Below are positions 33,449 through 42,180 of a stretch of 64,000 bases of DNA, one piece after another. This DNA comes from Vibrio diabolicus (GTDB lineage Bacteria > Pseudomonadota > Gammaproteobacteria > Enterobacterales > Vibrionaceae): positions 1-64,000 of the forward strand of contig CCKK01000024.1 of the NCBI GenBank assembly GCA_001048675.1, given 5' to 3'. The notes under the pieces are model-generated. The model was not told the DNA's origin, did not search any database, and saw only the letters and a list, made by a program, of their open reading frames with translations. The translations under genes and the position numbers were made by a program. Each line of letters opens with the position of its first letter. Position 1 is the stretch's first letter.

Positions 33449-33751
33449 TTATTCTCCGGTATCTCTCTTTACCGCTTCGTCTCTGTTAGAAATCGCATCA
33501 CCAAAGAACAAATAACCCACGTCTGTACTTGTGTAGACCGCTATCAGTTCTAGGTTTTGCACCCTTGGGTTCACTTCGCCATTCTCGATTTTTCGATAAG
33601 TGTCTGGTGATAACCCGATTAACCTGCTCATTTCGAGTATGGTTAAATCTGCATGCCGTCTCGATCGCTTGATTCGCGCTGCACGTTGCTGTCGATACTC
33701 AAGCGATTGGATTCGAGCGGCCTGTTTAGTCTTTGCGTCTCGCTTTTTCAT
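33449..33751 (-). CDS. XRE-type HTH regulator
   Basis: 100 residues from ATG 33751 (GGAGAG eight bases upstream). A basic arm (KTKQAARIQSLEYRQQRAARIKRSRR) precedes a Cro/C1-type HTH: HADLTILEMSRLIGLSPDTYRKIENGEVNPRVQNLELIA. Overlaps the upstream gene by 26 bases and sits four bases before ssb. Second candidate for operon or immunity control. Confidence 0.75.
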   Translation of the reverse strand: MKKRDAKTKQAARIQSLEYRQQRAARIKRSRRHADLTILEMSRLIGLSPDTYRKIENGEVNPRVQNLELIAVYTSTDVGYLFFGDAISNRDEAVKRDTGE

Positions 33752-34157
33752 AGAAGCTCTCCACTTCACTTGCTAGTCGTTCTTCCTCGGTTGTAGTCCC
33801 CTTAATCAATGCAACGCGATATTCATATAACCGATTCTTTGACCAATCGAGGCAGAGCTTTTGCCACTTGATAACGGCAACCGGTTCGGAAAGGTCGTAA
33901 CCAGTCCCAAAACAGCTACAGCACTCCCACTTGCTAAATAACGACTTGGTGTAACCTGTGCCATTGCAAGTCGGGCAGCGATCCGGTTTGTCGTCCAATG
34001 TCACATCGGCATCTTGTAACCGGTTCGCCAGAGCTTCGCGTTCGTCCGTAAGCTCTATGCCCTCGAATGTATCCAGGATTGATGGTGAACTTTCGTCTCG
34101 CTCTCTTTGCCGTTGTTCCAGTTGAGAACGCTTAATTTCAGAAATTCCCTTACCCAC
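33726..34157 (-). CDS. CxxCxGxG zinc-motif protein, first gene of the SSB operon
   Basis: 143 residues. DRCPTCNGTGYTKSLFSKWECCSCFGTGYD holds two CxxCxGxG repeats, as in DnaJ-type zinc centres and phage antiterminators/late regulators. The flanks are charged and helical. A strong leftward promoter lies just upstream. Confidence 0.6.
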   Translation of the reverse strand: MGKGISEIKRSQLEQRQRERDESSPSILDTFEGIELTDEREALANRLQDADVTLDDKPDRCPTCNGTGYTKSLFSKWECCSCFGTGYDLSEPVAVIKWQKLCLDWSKNRLYEYRVALIKGTTTEEERLASEVESFYEKARRKD

Positions 34158-34162
34158 CCCTC

Positions 34163-34252
34163 ATTCCGAACACGTAATTTTTATTTAGAGTATAAAACCA
34201 CTCAAAAAACAATGCAAAAAGTATTGATACAAAAACCGAAACGATGTATTTT
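34163..34252. promoter_or_regulatory. divergent promoters with ATTCCGAAC operator
   Basis: Leftward: -35 TTGCAT (34212-34217), 17-base spacer, -10 TATACT (34189-34194); the exact motif at 34163-34171 falls in the early transcribed region. Rightward: -35 TTGATA (34224-34229), 17-base spacer, -10 TATTTT (34247-34252). This looks like a central switch between the SSB operon and a small rightward gene. Confidence 0.65.
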
Positions 34253-34288
34253 CGTCTAAGCAAACAGGCTCATATGAGGAATCAGCAA

Positions 34289-34522
34289 ATGTCATAGAAC
34301 AACAGCAAAAAAGTTCACGACCAAATCCAAGCAGACGTTAAAGAGTACATGACCAACACCTCGAATAGCGTCTTAGACTTCGCTTTGGCCAATGCAATTA
34401 AGAACGGTCAGAACAACCTATATGACTTGTGTAAAAAGTGGAAAATCCATTTATATAAGCTACTTAGTAAGTTTAACAGTTCTCTTTTTAAAGTGGATGA
34501 TGATAAAATCCACCTCGCATAG
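34289..34522 (+). pseudogene. 77-codon gene with an amber codon at position 3
   Basis: ATG 34289 with TGAGGA eight bases upstream; codon 3 is TAG (34295-34297), after which the frame is open to TAG 34520-34522. The body (VHDQIQADVKEYMTNTSN, LANAIKNGQNNLYDLCKKWKI) is protein-like. Internal re-start at the ATG in EYMTNTS is possible. It has a promoter upstream and a terminator downstream, so it is a complete transcription unit. Confidence 0.55.
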
Positions 34523-34557
34523 ACGAATACGTTTAGCTATCGGGATAAGAGTAATGG

Positions 34558-34587
34558 AAAGCTTCGGGGAAACTCGAAGCTTTTTTT
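34558..34587 (+). terminator. intrinsic terminator
   Basis: AAAGCTTCG-GGGAAACT-CGAAGCTTT followed by TTTTT. Confidence 0.9.
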
Positions 34588-35641
34588 CGGCTCAACACTC
34601 AATCCGAACATTCAAGAATTTACGGCATAAAAAAGCGCCCACTCATAGAGCAAGCGCTTACCGTTCGGAAACCTACCAAACACCCACCAGCAACAAAAAC
34701 CACAACCAAAAACCACAACCAATATAACAATAAGTGTCGTATTAACTACGAAACATGATTGGTGGAAGGTAAATCACTTCACTTTAAACAAATTATATTT
34801 ATATTGAATACATAGCTACTTTATACAGATCAAAGATCAAACTGGATGTTATACATCGCCGATTTAAGTTAATGTCGATTTTTGATTATTAGGTTTTCAA
34901 TGCACTTGGGGTGCAAATTTGGCAAGTGTATAGTGAAAAAAAACGCCTTACGTGATACCAGAGCGTTTAGCGTCTTATCACCGTCAATTAGTTGAGTTTA
35001 ATACTGTCAACACTTAGGCTAATTGGAAATTAGTGAGCAAAAACTGGCCAAAATGATAGGAAGCTTAGCCACTTAAGTTGTACGGGGAAGCATTTTTGTT
35101 TTTAACAGGATAAGATGAGTTAACAGCAATACATTGAATGCGTTAACCCATCTGCTGGAAGCGGCAACTTTCTTTTGAGGTTGGCATCAAGCAGAAACGG
35201 AAAATGAACATGAATTATTGGATAAAAATCTTGCTCATATCCCGATTCATGTAGAGAAATGAATATTTTTCAAAGCGTTTCTTTATGAGAGGGGAATTAT
35301 CTGATAACAATGGGACATAAGGACTTGGGAGTTTTCATGCTCCTAAACCCGAAACAGATAACCAACGCGTTTGGGCGTTTGCAAAATTGGCAAAAAGTCT
35401 GGAATACTAGGCACAGCACGACTTGGAACAAAACGTTCCCTAATAACCTTGATGGTGTGAAGAATATAAAAAAAGGCTGGATTCGAAGAACCCAACCTTT
35501 AATTAGGAGGTAATTATGTAATCACCAACCAAGCTCGAAGCAGCTAGAAAGCTTCACTTCGTGCATACGGGTAATCAATGGTGGCCGCCATTAAAAACCC
35601 TTGTGCGTTGTCTTTCACCATGAGCCTTATCAGGGGAACAA
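34588..35641. other. mainly non-coding, with hairpins and a methylase relic
   Basis: Leftward terminator-like stems at about 34632-34657 (AAGCGC/GCGCTT) and 34943-34972 (AAACGC/GCGTTT). At 35127-35262 a relic reads QYIECVNPSAGSGNFLLR and then, one frame over, HQAETENEHELLDKNLAHIP, resembling motif I of an adenine methylase. At 35505-35521 a perfect AGGAGG is followed by ATG-TAA, a start-stop element. No intact gene is visible. Confidence 0.4.
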
Positions 35642-35716
35642 ATGGTAAATTTAATTGAACTGCTTATAGCGATAATCAATCTAGTCGCCGTTATAGTGCA
35701 AGCACTATTCGGTTAA
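35642..35716 (+). CDS. 24-residue hydrophobic peptide, possible type I toxin
   Basis: ATG 35642 after CAGGGGAACAA. The peptide is a single hydrophobic helix (NLIELLIAIINLVAVIVQAL) of the size and composition of Ibs/Ldr-like membrane toxins. A 10-bp stem hairpin follows at 35725-35754 and a start-stop AUG-UAA with strong ribosome site lies 120 bp upstream. It could be a plasmid addiction toxin; no antisense RNA promoter was identified. Confidence 0.4.
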   Translation: MVNLIELLIAIINLVAVIVQALFG

Positions 35717-35724
35717 CCAACGCA

Positions 35725-35754
35725 GCTCTAGAAGTACATTGTTGCTTCTAGAGC
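35725..35754 (+). terminator. hairpin downstream of the hydrophobic peptide
   Basis: GCTCTAGAAG and CTTCTAGAGC, 10-base loop, no T-run; more like a transcript-end stabiliser than a standard terminator. Confidence 0.5.
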
Positions 35755-35929
35755 ACACTTACAACTATCCAACAATTAATATTTCCTGTCAATTCGTGTT
35801 TTTGTCAAGAACTCACACAAATGCGATCGCTATTCGGTTATGCCAGCCCAATTTGCCTTTCATAGTCCCTGCTACTATAAGCTAGATTGGAAATTGACCT
35901 ACCACTACTTGTAGCACGCCGTTGTCTAT

Positions 35930-36452
35930 AGCTAGGATCATTAACTCATCTAAACAACAAAAACTTGTTGTGTATGTGGGAAACTGTGTAAATCTTTGAT
36001 TTTCCAGTTATCCACATACACTATAAAGATCTATATTTAACTATATTAATCTATGGTAACTATAGATCTATAAGATCTATAGGAATTGTAAGTTATTGAT
36101 ATTAATGGACTTTAAATCTTTTAAAGATCTTTTTTTAGGTCTTTGAGTAACAAGATCTAGGTTTAATTGATCATTTATTAGGTGTTTGTGATCTTCTTAC
36201 AGGCTTTAATGCAACATAATTTAGGTGAAAGTGATCATATATCAGGTGATTGGGTAACATATTTTAGGTGTTTATTTTCTTAAATGACATATTTTAGGTG
36301 TGTGAGATGGTTATATCGAAGTCTTGTTCGGTTTTTTTTACTTTCGAGTCAATGATCACGTCGGATTCTCGCTTACATACCTAAAATGTGTCACATAGCT
36401 CATTTCAACCTAAAAAATGTCATCTATAGAGCGCATGACCTAAAACTTGTTA
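35930..36452. other. iteron origin of replication
   Basis: DnaA box TTATCCACA (36008-36016) is followed by an AT-rich segment with AGATCT repeats, then directly repeated iterons of the form TGACATATTTTAGGTG (36285-36300, 36257-36270, weaker at 36214, 36236, 36175 and 36130) and three in inverse orientation, ACCTAAAATGTGTCA (36379), ACCTAAAAAATGTCA (36408), ACCTAAAACTTGTTA (36438). Nine GATC lie between 36028 and 36357. The rep gene starts beyond 37,500 and ends here, so the origin is at its 3' side. Confidence 0.8.
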
Positions 36453-36456
36453 GCTA

Positions 36457-37533
36457 TCAGTAATCGTGAGTATCGGTTAGTTCTGAAAGGGTATCTATCT
36501 TTTCCATTAACGACTCTAGTTCATGTATTCCATCATCATGTTTTTGTTGCTCTTTTTCTGAGTATCGTTTTGACAAGCTATCTTCAACTTTAAGAGCGTG
36601 GTCTTCTTTACCCACATAGCGGTACGCGATGGCAAGTGATTCTAGTTCAGACTCGGTGAGTCTGACTTGGTTTTGAAGCCTTTTCAATTCGAGTTGTCGA
36701 ATTGTCTTTAGAGCATCGTGTTGATTTAGTTCATCAATTGAACCTAGCTTAACCCACCGGAAGAGAAACTTGATTCCTGTAATGGTTCTACCTTTCTTTA
36801 CAACCTCAAACCCCTTATCACCCTGGCTACTTTCTAAAAATAGAAGCTCTTTGCTAATCTGAGGATGTTCAGAAAGTTCTTTAATACTTTCCCGGATACA
36901 ACGTTTCATAAATACGCTGTTGTTTTTGAAGGAACTTTTATCTTTTTTCAGCTTCCCTGATTCGTCCAAAAGCCCAAATATTCCTTTCAGTTCACTAAGC
37001 TTTTGCGCATGCATTTCAAAGCCCTTGTCTTTGAAACGACTAAGCAGTTCGTACAAGCGCTTAGAGTACTCCTTTTTTACCTCAAAGAAATTGCGAGTGT
37101 TAATCAGAGCAAATCCTTGATTATATTCAATATACTCTGGTTTAAGCATATCGTTAGGAACCATCGTAAGTATGCCGTGTTTATAAGCGATATGTTTAAA
37201 AAGAGGTCTATAGTCGAATTCAATATCACCTTTCGGGGTTTCCACCTTTATCCCGATTTTTCGACTAGCTAGGCGGTTCGCTACTGGACTTAAGTTGCTA
37301 CCGATATGTTTAGACTCAACACCTAACCACTCTGATAATTGATGTGAAGTAAATTCATAGTGTGGTGTTTTCTGATCCCAGTCGTTTGGTTTCATATGTG
37401 CAATCATCAACGCAAACATATCAGCTTCCCTAGCGGATAGATCTTGACGACTAAAGACCAGTTGATGGCCTTTTTTGATATGTTTCGGGAGGTTATCGCT
37501 TACCGCAGGGTAGAAATATTCTTCATCACTCAT
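36457..37533 (-). CDS. rep: Rep_3-family replication initiator
   Basis: 358 residues. HQLVFSRQDLSAREADMFALMIAHM is the typical start of the RepB/RepE winged-helix initiators, followed by SHQLSEWLGVESKHIGSNLSPVANRLASRKI (first winged helix) and the second around SKRLYELLSRFKDKG. It should bind the iterons as a monomer and open the origin; dimers would repress its own gene through the iterons at 37560-37587. Low-copy plasmid replication in the lysogenic state. Confidence 0.85.
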   Translation of the reverse strand: MSDEEYFYPAVSDNLPKHIKKGHQLVFSRQDLSAREADMFALMIAHMKPNDWDQKTPHYEFTSHQLSEWLGVESKHIGSNLSPVANRLASRKIGIKVETPKGDIEFDYRPLFKHIAYKHGILTMVPNDMLKPEYIEYNQGFALINTRNFFEVKKEYSKRLYELLSRFKDKGFEMHAQKLSELKGIFGLLDESGKLKKDKSSFKNNSVFMKRCIRESIKELSEHPQISKELLFLESSQGDKGFEVVKKGRTITGIKFLFRWVKLGSIDELNQHDALKTIRQLELKRLQNQVRLTESELESLAIAYRYVGKEDHALKVEDSLSKRYSEKEQQKHDDGIHELESLMEKIDTLSELTDTHDY

Positions 37534-37559
37534 GCAAATGCATATCCATAAATAACAAG

Positions 37560-37587
37560 ATTTAGGTAATTATGACACATTTTAGGT
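37560..37587 (-). promoter_or_regulatory. iteron copies at the rep promoter
   Basis: ATTTAGGTA (37560) and TGACACATTTTAGGT (37572-37586), the same sequence as the origin iterons, 27-55 bp before the rep start. Probable autoregulatory site. Confidence 0.65.
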
Positions 37588-37622
37588 CGCGCATGTATAG
37601 AAATACTCACATCAAGCAGTGA

Positions 37623-38543
37623 TTACAGATACCTGATTTGTACTCGCCCTACTGCGTCACGATAGTATTCAACCAAGCCTTGAGACTCTTTCTCGTAAAT
37701 GGTGTTCATGTACTCTGCTAGTATGGTAGCTGTATCACGAACCTTGTTCACGCTAGCTTTCACGGCGCTTGCAGCCTTGTTGTGCCAGCTAGCAATCACA
37801 AACTTAAGGTATGACACGAACTTAGGCGCTAAAGGCTGTTGGTGCTTGTTGTACAGCTTGATAACACGACGAGCTCCACTAGCTGATAGGCGGCCTTGCT
37901 TAGCAGCTAATTGAAGTTGTTTTACTTCATCTGCGTCACGTTTGAAGATTTTCAAAAACCAAGAATCAGATGGGATACCGTTATTAATTTTATTTTTACT
38001 CTCTGTAGAGAGATCTTTTGTATTTATGCTGCAATTTTTGTTTTTGTCTGATAGCTCGCAAGCCTTGTCAGAACTGGCCTCAAGAGGTTTTTCCACAGAA
38101 GCCCCCCCTAAATGCAATTTTTGTCTATTACAAAACTTCTCTGCCGCTTGTAGCGCGTATTTGTATGCACCGGTGAACATGTTTTGGATGCCATCAACGC
38201 ATAGAGTGATGTGACGTTGATTCTGACCTGTGTGATCGTTCCGCTTTGGCTGTCCATAAGCGATCAGGCCAAGTTCTTTAGCTATTTTGATGTAATTATC
38301 AATAGTGCGCTTTATGATTGGCTTACAACCGTAACGGTGACAGTTCTCGTTGTAGGTGCGCGCTAAGGTATCGCTTGAAGCAAAGCAAGTGTGACCATGC
38401 TTAAGGATAAAGCTTGAGATAGTTTCTAGTAGGCAAGCAAGCTTACGTTGTGCCAATGGTTTATTGGCTTTGATATTGGAAGCTTGTGTTCTGAATCCTG
38501 ACTTCCAGTAACGAGGATTCAGCAAAAGTGGTGTAATTTGCAT
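37623..38543 (-). CDS. winged-helix protein, possible second replication protein
   Basis: 306 residues, basic. HGHTCFASSDTLARTYNENCHRYGCKPIIKRTIDNYIKIAKELGLIAYGQ is a winged-helix (HTH_36-like) domain as in plasmid and phage replication initiators. The rest (SGARRVIKLYNKHQQPLAPKFVSYLKFVI) is helical. By analogy with P1, which has RepA for the plasmid and RepL for lytic growth, this could be the lytic replication protein, but that is inference from position only. Confidence 0.55.
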   Translation of the reverse strand: MQITPLLLNPRYWKSGFRTQASNIKANKPLAQRKLACLLETISSFILKHGHTCFASSDTLARTYNENCHRYGCKPIIKRTIDNYIKIAKELGLIAYGQPKRNDHTGQNQRHITLCVDGIQNMFTGAYKYALQAAEKFCNRQKLHLGGASVEKPLEASSDKACELSDKNKNCSINTKDLSTESKNKINNGIPSDSWFLKIFKRDADEVKQLQLAAKQGRLSASGARRVIKLYNKHQQPLAPKFVSYLKFVIASWHNKAASAVKASVNKVRDTATILAEYMNTIYEKESQGLVEYYRDAVGRVQIRYL

Positions 38544-38573
38544 AAAATTTGCTCAAAAAAAAGGCGCAAAAAT

Positions 38574-38602
38574 TTGCCACCGAGCTCTTTGAACGTTATA
38601 AT
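38574..38602 (+). promoter_or_regulatory. sigma-70 promoter of the candidate small RNA
   Basis: -35 TTGCCA (38574-38579), 17-base spacer, -10 TATAAT (38597-38602). The spacing and -10 are ideal. Confidence 0.75.
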
Positions 38603-38608
38603 TACACC

Positions 38609-38852
38609 TGTCTTGTGTTGTGTAATTTTAACGCTCGCTAAGATTGGTGCTCAAAACAATCTAAGTTGTTAAATTAATTACTAACTATTTGAGGCATTAG
38701 TCGCCAAACTAAAATGTCTCGCCTGATTAGGCTTCGGTCTAATTCATTACGGCATAATGACTTTCCTTAAGTTCGTTTGTCGTGACGCTTTAAGTTTGCC
38801 GCTTAAAGCTCGATTTCAGTAAGAAAGCCCGCTCGCCAAAGCGGGCTTTTTT
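38609..38852 (+). ncRNA. candidate structured small RNA of about 245 nt
   Basis: From the expected start of the promoter above to a strong terminator (AAGCCCGC-TCGCCAAA-GCGGGCTT and T-run, 38825-38852). Internal stems include ATTAG-GCTTCGGT-CTAAT and GCTTTAAG-TTTGCCG-CTTAAAGC (38787-38809). No good reading frame; an 18-codon frame from ATG near 38713 lacks a ribosome site. It is divergent from the wHTH gene and may control it or copy number. Confidence 0.6.
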
Positions 38853-38976
38853 ATTTTCTGTTGCCCGAAATCGAATCACTTTCTCTCTATCACGGCATCG
38901 CCATGATCTAATTACAGAAAAACTCCCCTATTATTGATCGTCAATGGTTGATTAAATAAGTCCCCATATCAAAACT

Positions 38977-39067
38977 ATTCCGAACAAGGGGCGTTATCAT
39001 CTGGCGCTAGAGTTTACCAAAAATTTTATCTATTTAAACTCCTTTTGGACGTGTTAATATTCCGAAC
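38977..39067 (-). promoter_or_regulatory. two ATTCCGAAC sites upstream of the 39095 gene
   Basis: Exact copies at 38977-38985 and 39059-39067. The second follows TTAATA, a possible -10, and lies 28 bp before the ATG. 38853-38976 shows nothing else. Confidence 0.6.
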
Positions 39068-39094
39068 ACGCCGAATTTTGTGGATAACTCTGTG

Positions 39095-39448
39095 ATGAAA
39101 TTTACTCCCCCACCAAGTGCTGAACAGCAATTAGAAACTCAAGTTAACCAATTAAAACAACAATTTAAGCGCCGTCAGTTCCCGAAAAAGAACGCACCAG
39201 CGCTACCGTTGGATTTGTTAGTAACAATCTCAGGTTGCACCTTTGGTTTGCATAGCCAAAAAGACGGTAGACTCGTTCTAAAGGCCGATAAGGCGATTAA
39301 CTTTAATAAGGGGGTCAATGTGTTGCGCTCAGTGTCGTATATTGCTGGCGCGCGCGATAGCGTATCTATCGCTGGTTGGGACTGGCGACCAATGCACTTC
39401 AAGAAAGATAAACTCTACTTGCGTCCTGTCGCACCTAGTGATTTATAA
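39095..39448 (+). CDS. hypothetical protein
   Basis: 117 residues from ATG 39095 (a GTG at 39080 is possible); no clear ribosome site, so the mRNA may have a very short leader. Basic N-terminal helix (QQLETQVNQLKQQFKRRQF) and a compact beta-rich end (VSIAGWDWRPMHFKKDKLYLRP). Not recognised. Confidence 0.5.
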   Translation: MKFTPPPSAEQQLETQVNQLKQQFKRRQFPKKNAPALPLDLLVTISGCTFGLHSQKDGRLVLKADKAINFNKGVNVLRSVSYIAGARDSVSIAGWDWRPMHFKKDKLYLRPVAPSDL

Positions 39449-39460
39449 AATTCCGAATTG

Positions 39461-39527
39461 GCCACCAGCATTTTCGATTTAATTGAGTGTTTTTTGTACT
39501 TAATTACTAATCGCTGGTGGCGCTTTT
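39461..39527 (+). terminator. terminator-like long hairpin built on inverted Chi octamers
   Basis: GCCACCAGC (39461-39469) and GCTGGTGGC (39513-39521) followed by GCTTTTT, loop about 43 bases. Third hairpin in the element formed from Chi sequences. Confidence 0.55.
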
Positions 39528-39539
39528 TAATTGATCAAC

Positions 39540-40493
39540 TTATTGGAATTTTCGTGATGAAGATCCGAAGTTGACGAATTGCTGTTTAATTTGAGGCGCA
39601 ACACTCACTTTTTGCTCTACTGGAACGTAGCTATTTGTCGGTAAAGTTGCCATTTTTCGGGAACCTAGCGACTCAAACATAGCTCGCACCACTTGATGAT
39701 CTTCCTTGGTGGCCATGTTGGCGATCGCTTTGCGCTGCGCATCGGTTACATAGATAGGTAAAGAGTCCACAACATCAAGCAGCATCGAGGTTGCCTTAGC
39801 GTTTTGCTCTACCTTTTCACGCAACTCTGCATTCACGCTTTCTAGGTACATAAGCTGGTTAGTAAGATCACCGACAAGCTCAACATTGGTCTGTTGAGTC
39901 ATGTTCGCGTAGATATTACGCGCGGATTCCTCATCAAAACCTTGTTCCTGTAGCGATTCGAGGATCATTTGCTTGCTGTTCGCACTTTCCATCATCATGG
40001 CCGGATGGTCTAGGCTGATATAGTTCGGCTGCAACACGTAGTCCATACCGTGATATGAAGTCGTGATCGATGCCTCGCGTGTATCTTGGCCACCAGTCGC
40101 CCAACTCCAACCACCAGCACGGCTATTGTGTAAGCCTAAAGCGATACGGCCAGTATCGGTATCTAAAAACTCTTGTGTGTGTTCAACAATACCGTCATCT
40201 GAACAGGTGATAGAGATTGTGCGGTTAGATGGCACGTTTTCTACCACAACCGGACGGCCATTAATCATGATCACCTCAGTTTCACCTATTGAGAGCTTAT
40301 TCGCTCGCTGGCGGGATTGATGGCCATAGTAACCATATGCTTCACCGAGTCGTAATAGCTCTTGAGTTCGTGGGCTGTTGATCATCGCTTGCACGGCTTT
40401 GATGATGTAATTGCGCTTGTTGGCGCTAAGTTTTCGACCGTCATTGAATAGGCTGAAACGGTCGGATACTTGTTTAAGTGCTTTTGCTGTCAC
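39540..40493 (-). CDS. Pro-like head-processing protein
   Basis: 317 residues from a GTG start with GGAG eight bases upstream. MINGRPVVVENVPSNRTISITCSDD and IALGLHNSRAGGWSWATGG suggest a prohead-protease/maturation domain, with a helical scaffold-like C-terminal part (NAELREKVEQNAKATSML). It follows the portal gene by 13 bases, the same pair and order as prt-pro in P1. Protease residues cannot be fixed by eye, so the call leans on context. Confidence 0.55.
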   Translation of the reverse strand: MTAKALKQVSDRFSLFNDGRKLSANKRNYIIKAVQAMINSPRTQELLRLGEAYGYYGHQSRQRANKLSIGETEVIMINGRPVVVENVPSNRTISITCSDDGIVEHTQEFLDTDTGRIALGLHNSRAGGWSWATGGQDTREASITTSYHGMDYVLQPNYISLDHPAMMMESANSKQMILESLQEQGFDEESARNIYANMTQQTNVELVGDLTNQLMYLESVNAELREKVEQNAKATSMLLDVVDSLPIYVTDAQRKAIANMATKEDHQVVRAMFESLGSRKMATLPTNSYVPVEQKVSVAPQIKQQFVNFGSSSRKFQ

Positions 40494-40506
40494 TTTCTTT
40501 TCTCCA

Positions 40507-42180
40507 TTAATGGCTTTGGATTTCGGTTAGTAGGTCGAGAACTACGTCTCTAACGAATCGTTCCGCTTCGCTTTGGTCAGTCATGCCAATGGATTCCATC
40601 ATTTTGTCGTTCTTGGCCACTTGAGCCGCGAGCTCGGAAATGACTTCATTGGCCAGCTCGGAATCGAGGCCAACAACGGACGTGTAAAGATGGTTTTTGA
40701 GTTTCGGAGACTTGCCGATTGGGGATTGCTCGATAAGGTCAAGCACGGTAGTCAGCATGGTTGCGTAGTTCGCTTGCGACTCCATTGCTGCCGACTTCTC
40801 TTGCTCGATAGCAGTGTTGAGAGAGTTAAATCGGATCTCGAATGGCATATCGTTGTCATTCCACACCTTGCCGTCTCGGTAGATGGTGTGAATGTCGATA
40901 GCGCGCTTAACGAATGCCACCACGGCTGCGCGGATTTGGTTGGCGCGTAGTGCAGACTGAATCGATGTGCGGAAGAAGCCGCCCTCGCCTAGTCCACCAG
41001 AAAGAAGATCACCAAACCCAAGCATGGATGGGTCTACGCCAAGCGTTCCGGCTAAGCGTTTAAGGTGAAACATAATGTCTTCGATGTGGGAGATATTCGG
41101 GTCAGTGGTAAAGGTATCGATCTGCAAGCCACCTTTAGCGCCGCCCATAAATGGCAATAGCGTGTTGATAACGGTTGGAATGAAACCTAGCTTGCGGGAA
41201 CGGTCTACCACCTCTTGACGGTCTTGCTTCATCTGGTCAGCGACCATGTTGATGTATTCCGCAGCTCCGGCCGCATCTAAGCCGTCAGTGTTTACCGCTA
41301 CCATGCGATCGATAAGTGAAGCATTCACACGACTTGCGCCGAGTGCTGCAATGGACTGGCGAAGCATCGACCAAGCCTCAAAACAGGTAAGAAGAATGGA
41401 TGTGCCGTAGTTCTGCGTCTCGATTGGCATGCGTGAATACGCATCGTCATAAAGTGAGTAGCGCTGGCCAGTGTAGTTAACTGGCGGTATATCCATATCT
41501 GGTCGCCAGATTGGCATTTTTAGTGGGATAAGCGCCCAAGGCTCGGCAAGGCGTACCTGTTCGCCGTTCGCTCGGGTTTGTAGATATTCCGCAGTAAATC
41601 CCGCTAGCTCGCCCGAACGTTCGTACTCACGAATTTGGTTTGGCAACGTGTAGTAGTTGGCCTCAAAGTGAGTAATACCCACGCCCTTTTTCGTGTATGG
41701 GCGAACATAGTTAACCCCATAAACCAGCGTTGAATACGTCCAGTTCATTAGGTTTTCGTTGATTGGAGTTAGCAGCTCTCGGTTAAGACGGCCTACGTAC
41801 TCGGCGTACTTCTCATCGGTTGGATGAAGATACACAGCCATGCCATTGTCGTTTGATACCGAAAGAGCGTGACCAAGGTGCAGATTGAGCGCGGCATCAA
41901 TCGTGCTGTCCTCGGCCATTTCCTTGAGTATCGGATATAGCATGAAGCGATCTTTCGGCAGCTTGTGCAGAAAAAAGCGGTCTGAGCTTTTTCGACCGTC
42001 ATTGGTCAGAGCGCCGTTGCTTTCATCTAATTGGTGTTCGCGATCGTGGAATGGCGATCCCGTGTATCCAGCGCCAGATTCAAAACTTATCCCACTCTCT
42101 TTATCGTCATTCTCGTTAAAGAAAGGGAACGCTTGTTTTAAAGCTGCCGCTAGCCCAATTGATGCCTTGTTTTGCGACAT
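40507..42180 (-). CDS. portal protein (Prt-like)
   Basis: 557 residues from ATG 42180 (GAGG seven bases upstream); a longer in-frame start at 42261 lacks one. SSDRFFLHKLPKDRFMLYPILKEMAEDSTIDAALNLHLGHAL, LMNWTYSTLVYGVNYVRPY, and LKRLAGTLGVDPSMLGFGDLLSGGLGEGGFFRTSIQSALRANQIR are typical portal segments: the wing, the stem and the crown-side helix. It forms the dodecameric ring for DNA entry. A GTTCGGAAT site lies upstream. Confidence 0.82.
   Translation of the reverse strand: MSQNKASIGLAAALKQAFPFFNENDDKESGISFESGAGYTGSPFHDREHQLDESNGALTNDGRKSSDRFFLHKLPKDRFMLYPILKEMAEDSTIDAALNLHLGHALSVSNDNGMAVYLHPTDEKYAEYVGRLNRELLTPINENLMNWTYSTLVYGVNYVRPYTKKGVGITHFEANYYTLPNQIREYERSGELAGFTAEYLQTRANGEQVRLAEPWALIPLKMPIWRPDMDIPPVNYTGQRYSLYDDAYSRMPIETQNYGTSILLTCFEAWSMLRQSIAALGASRVNASLIDRMVAVNTDGLDAAGAAEYINMVADQMKQDRQEVVDRSRKLGFIPTVINTLLPFMGGAKGGLQIDTFTTDPNISHIEDIMFHLKRLAGTLGVDPSMLGFGDLLSGGLGEGGFFRTSIQSALRANQIRAAVVAFVKRAIDIHTIYRDGKVWNDNDMPFEIRFNSLNTAIEQEKSAAMESQANYATMLTTVLDLIEQSPIGKSPKLKNHLYTSVVGLDSELANEVISELAAQVAKNDKMMESIGMTDQSEAERFVRDVVLDLLTEIQSH

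Noticed and set aside
34392..34727. Rightward frame of 111 codons
   Set aside because: It overlaps the amber-interrupted gene, a terminator and a second hairpin; its end is low-complexity (repeated Asn, His, Lys, Pro).
35310..35513. Rightward frame of 67 codons
   Set aside because: No ribosome site and runs into a hairpin; could be a relic but not supportable.
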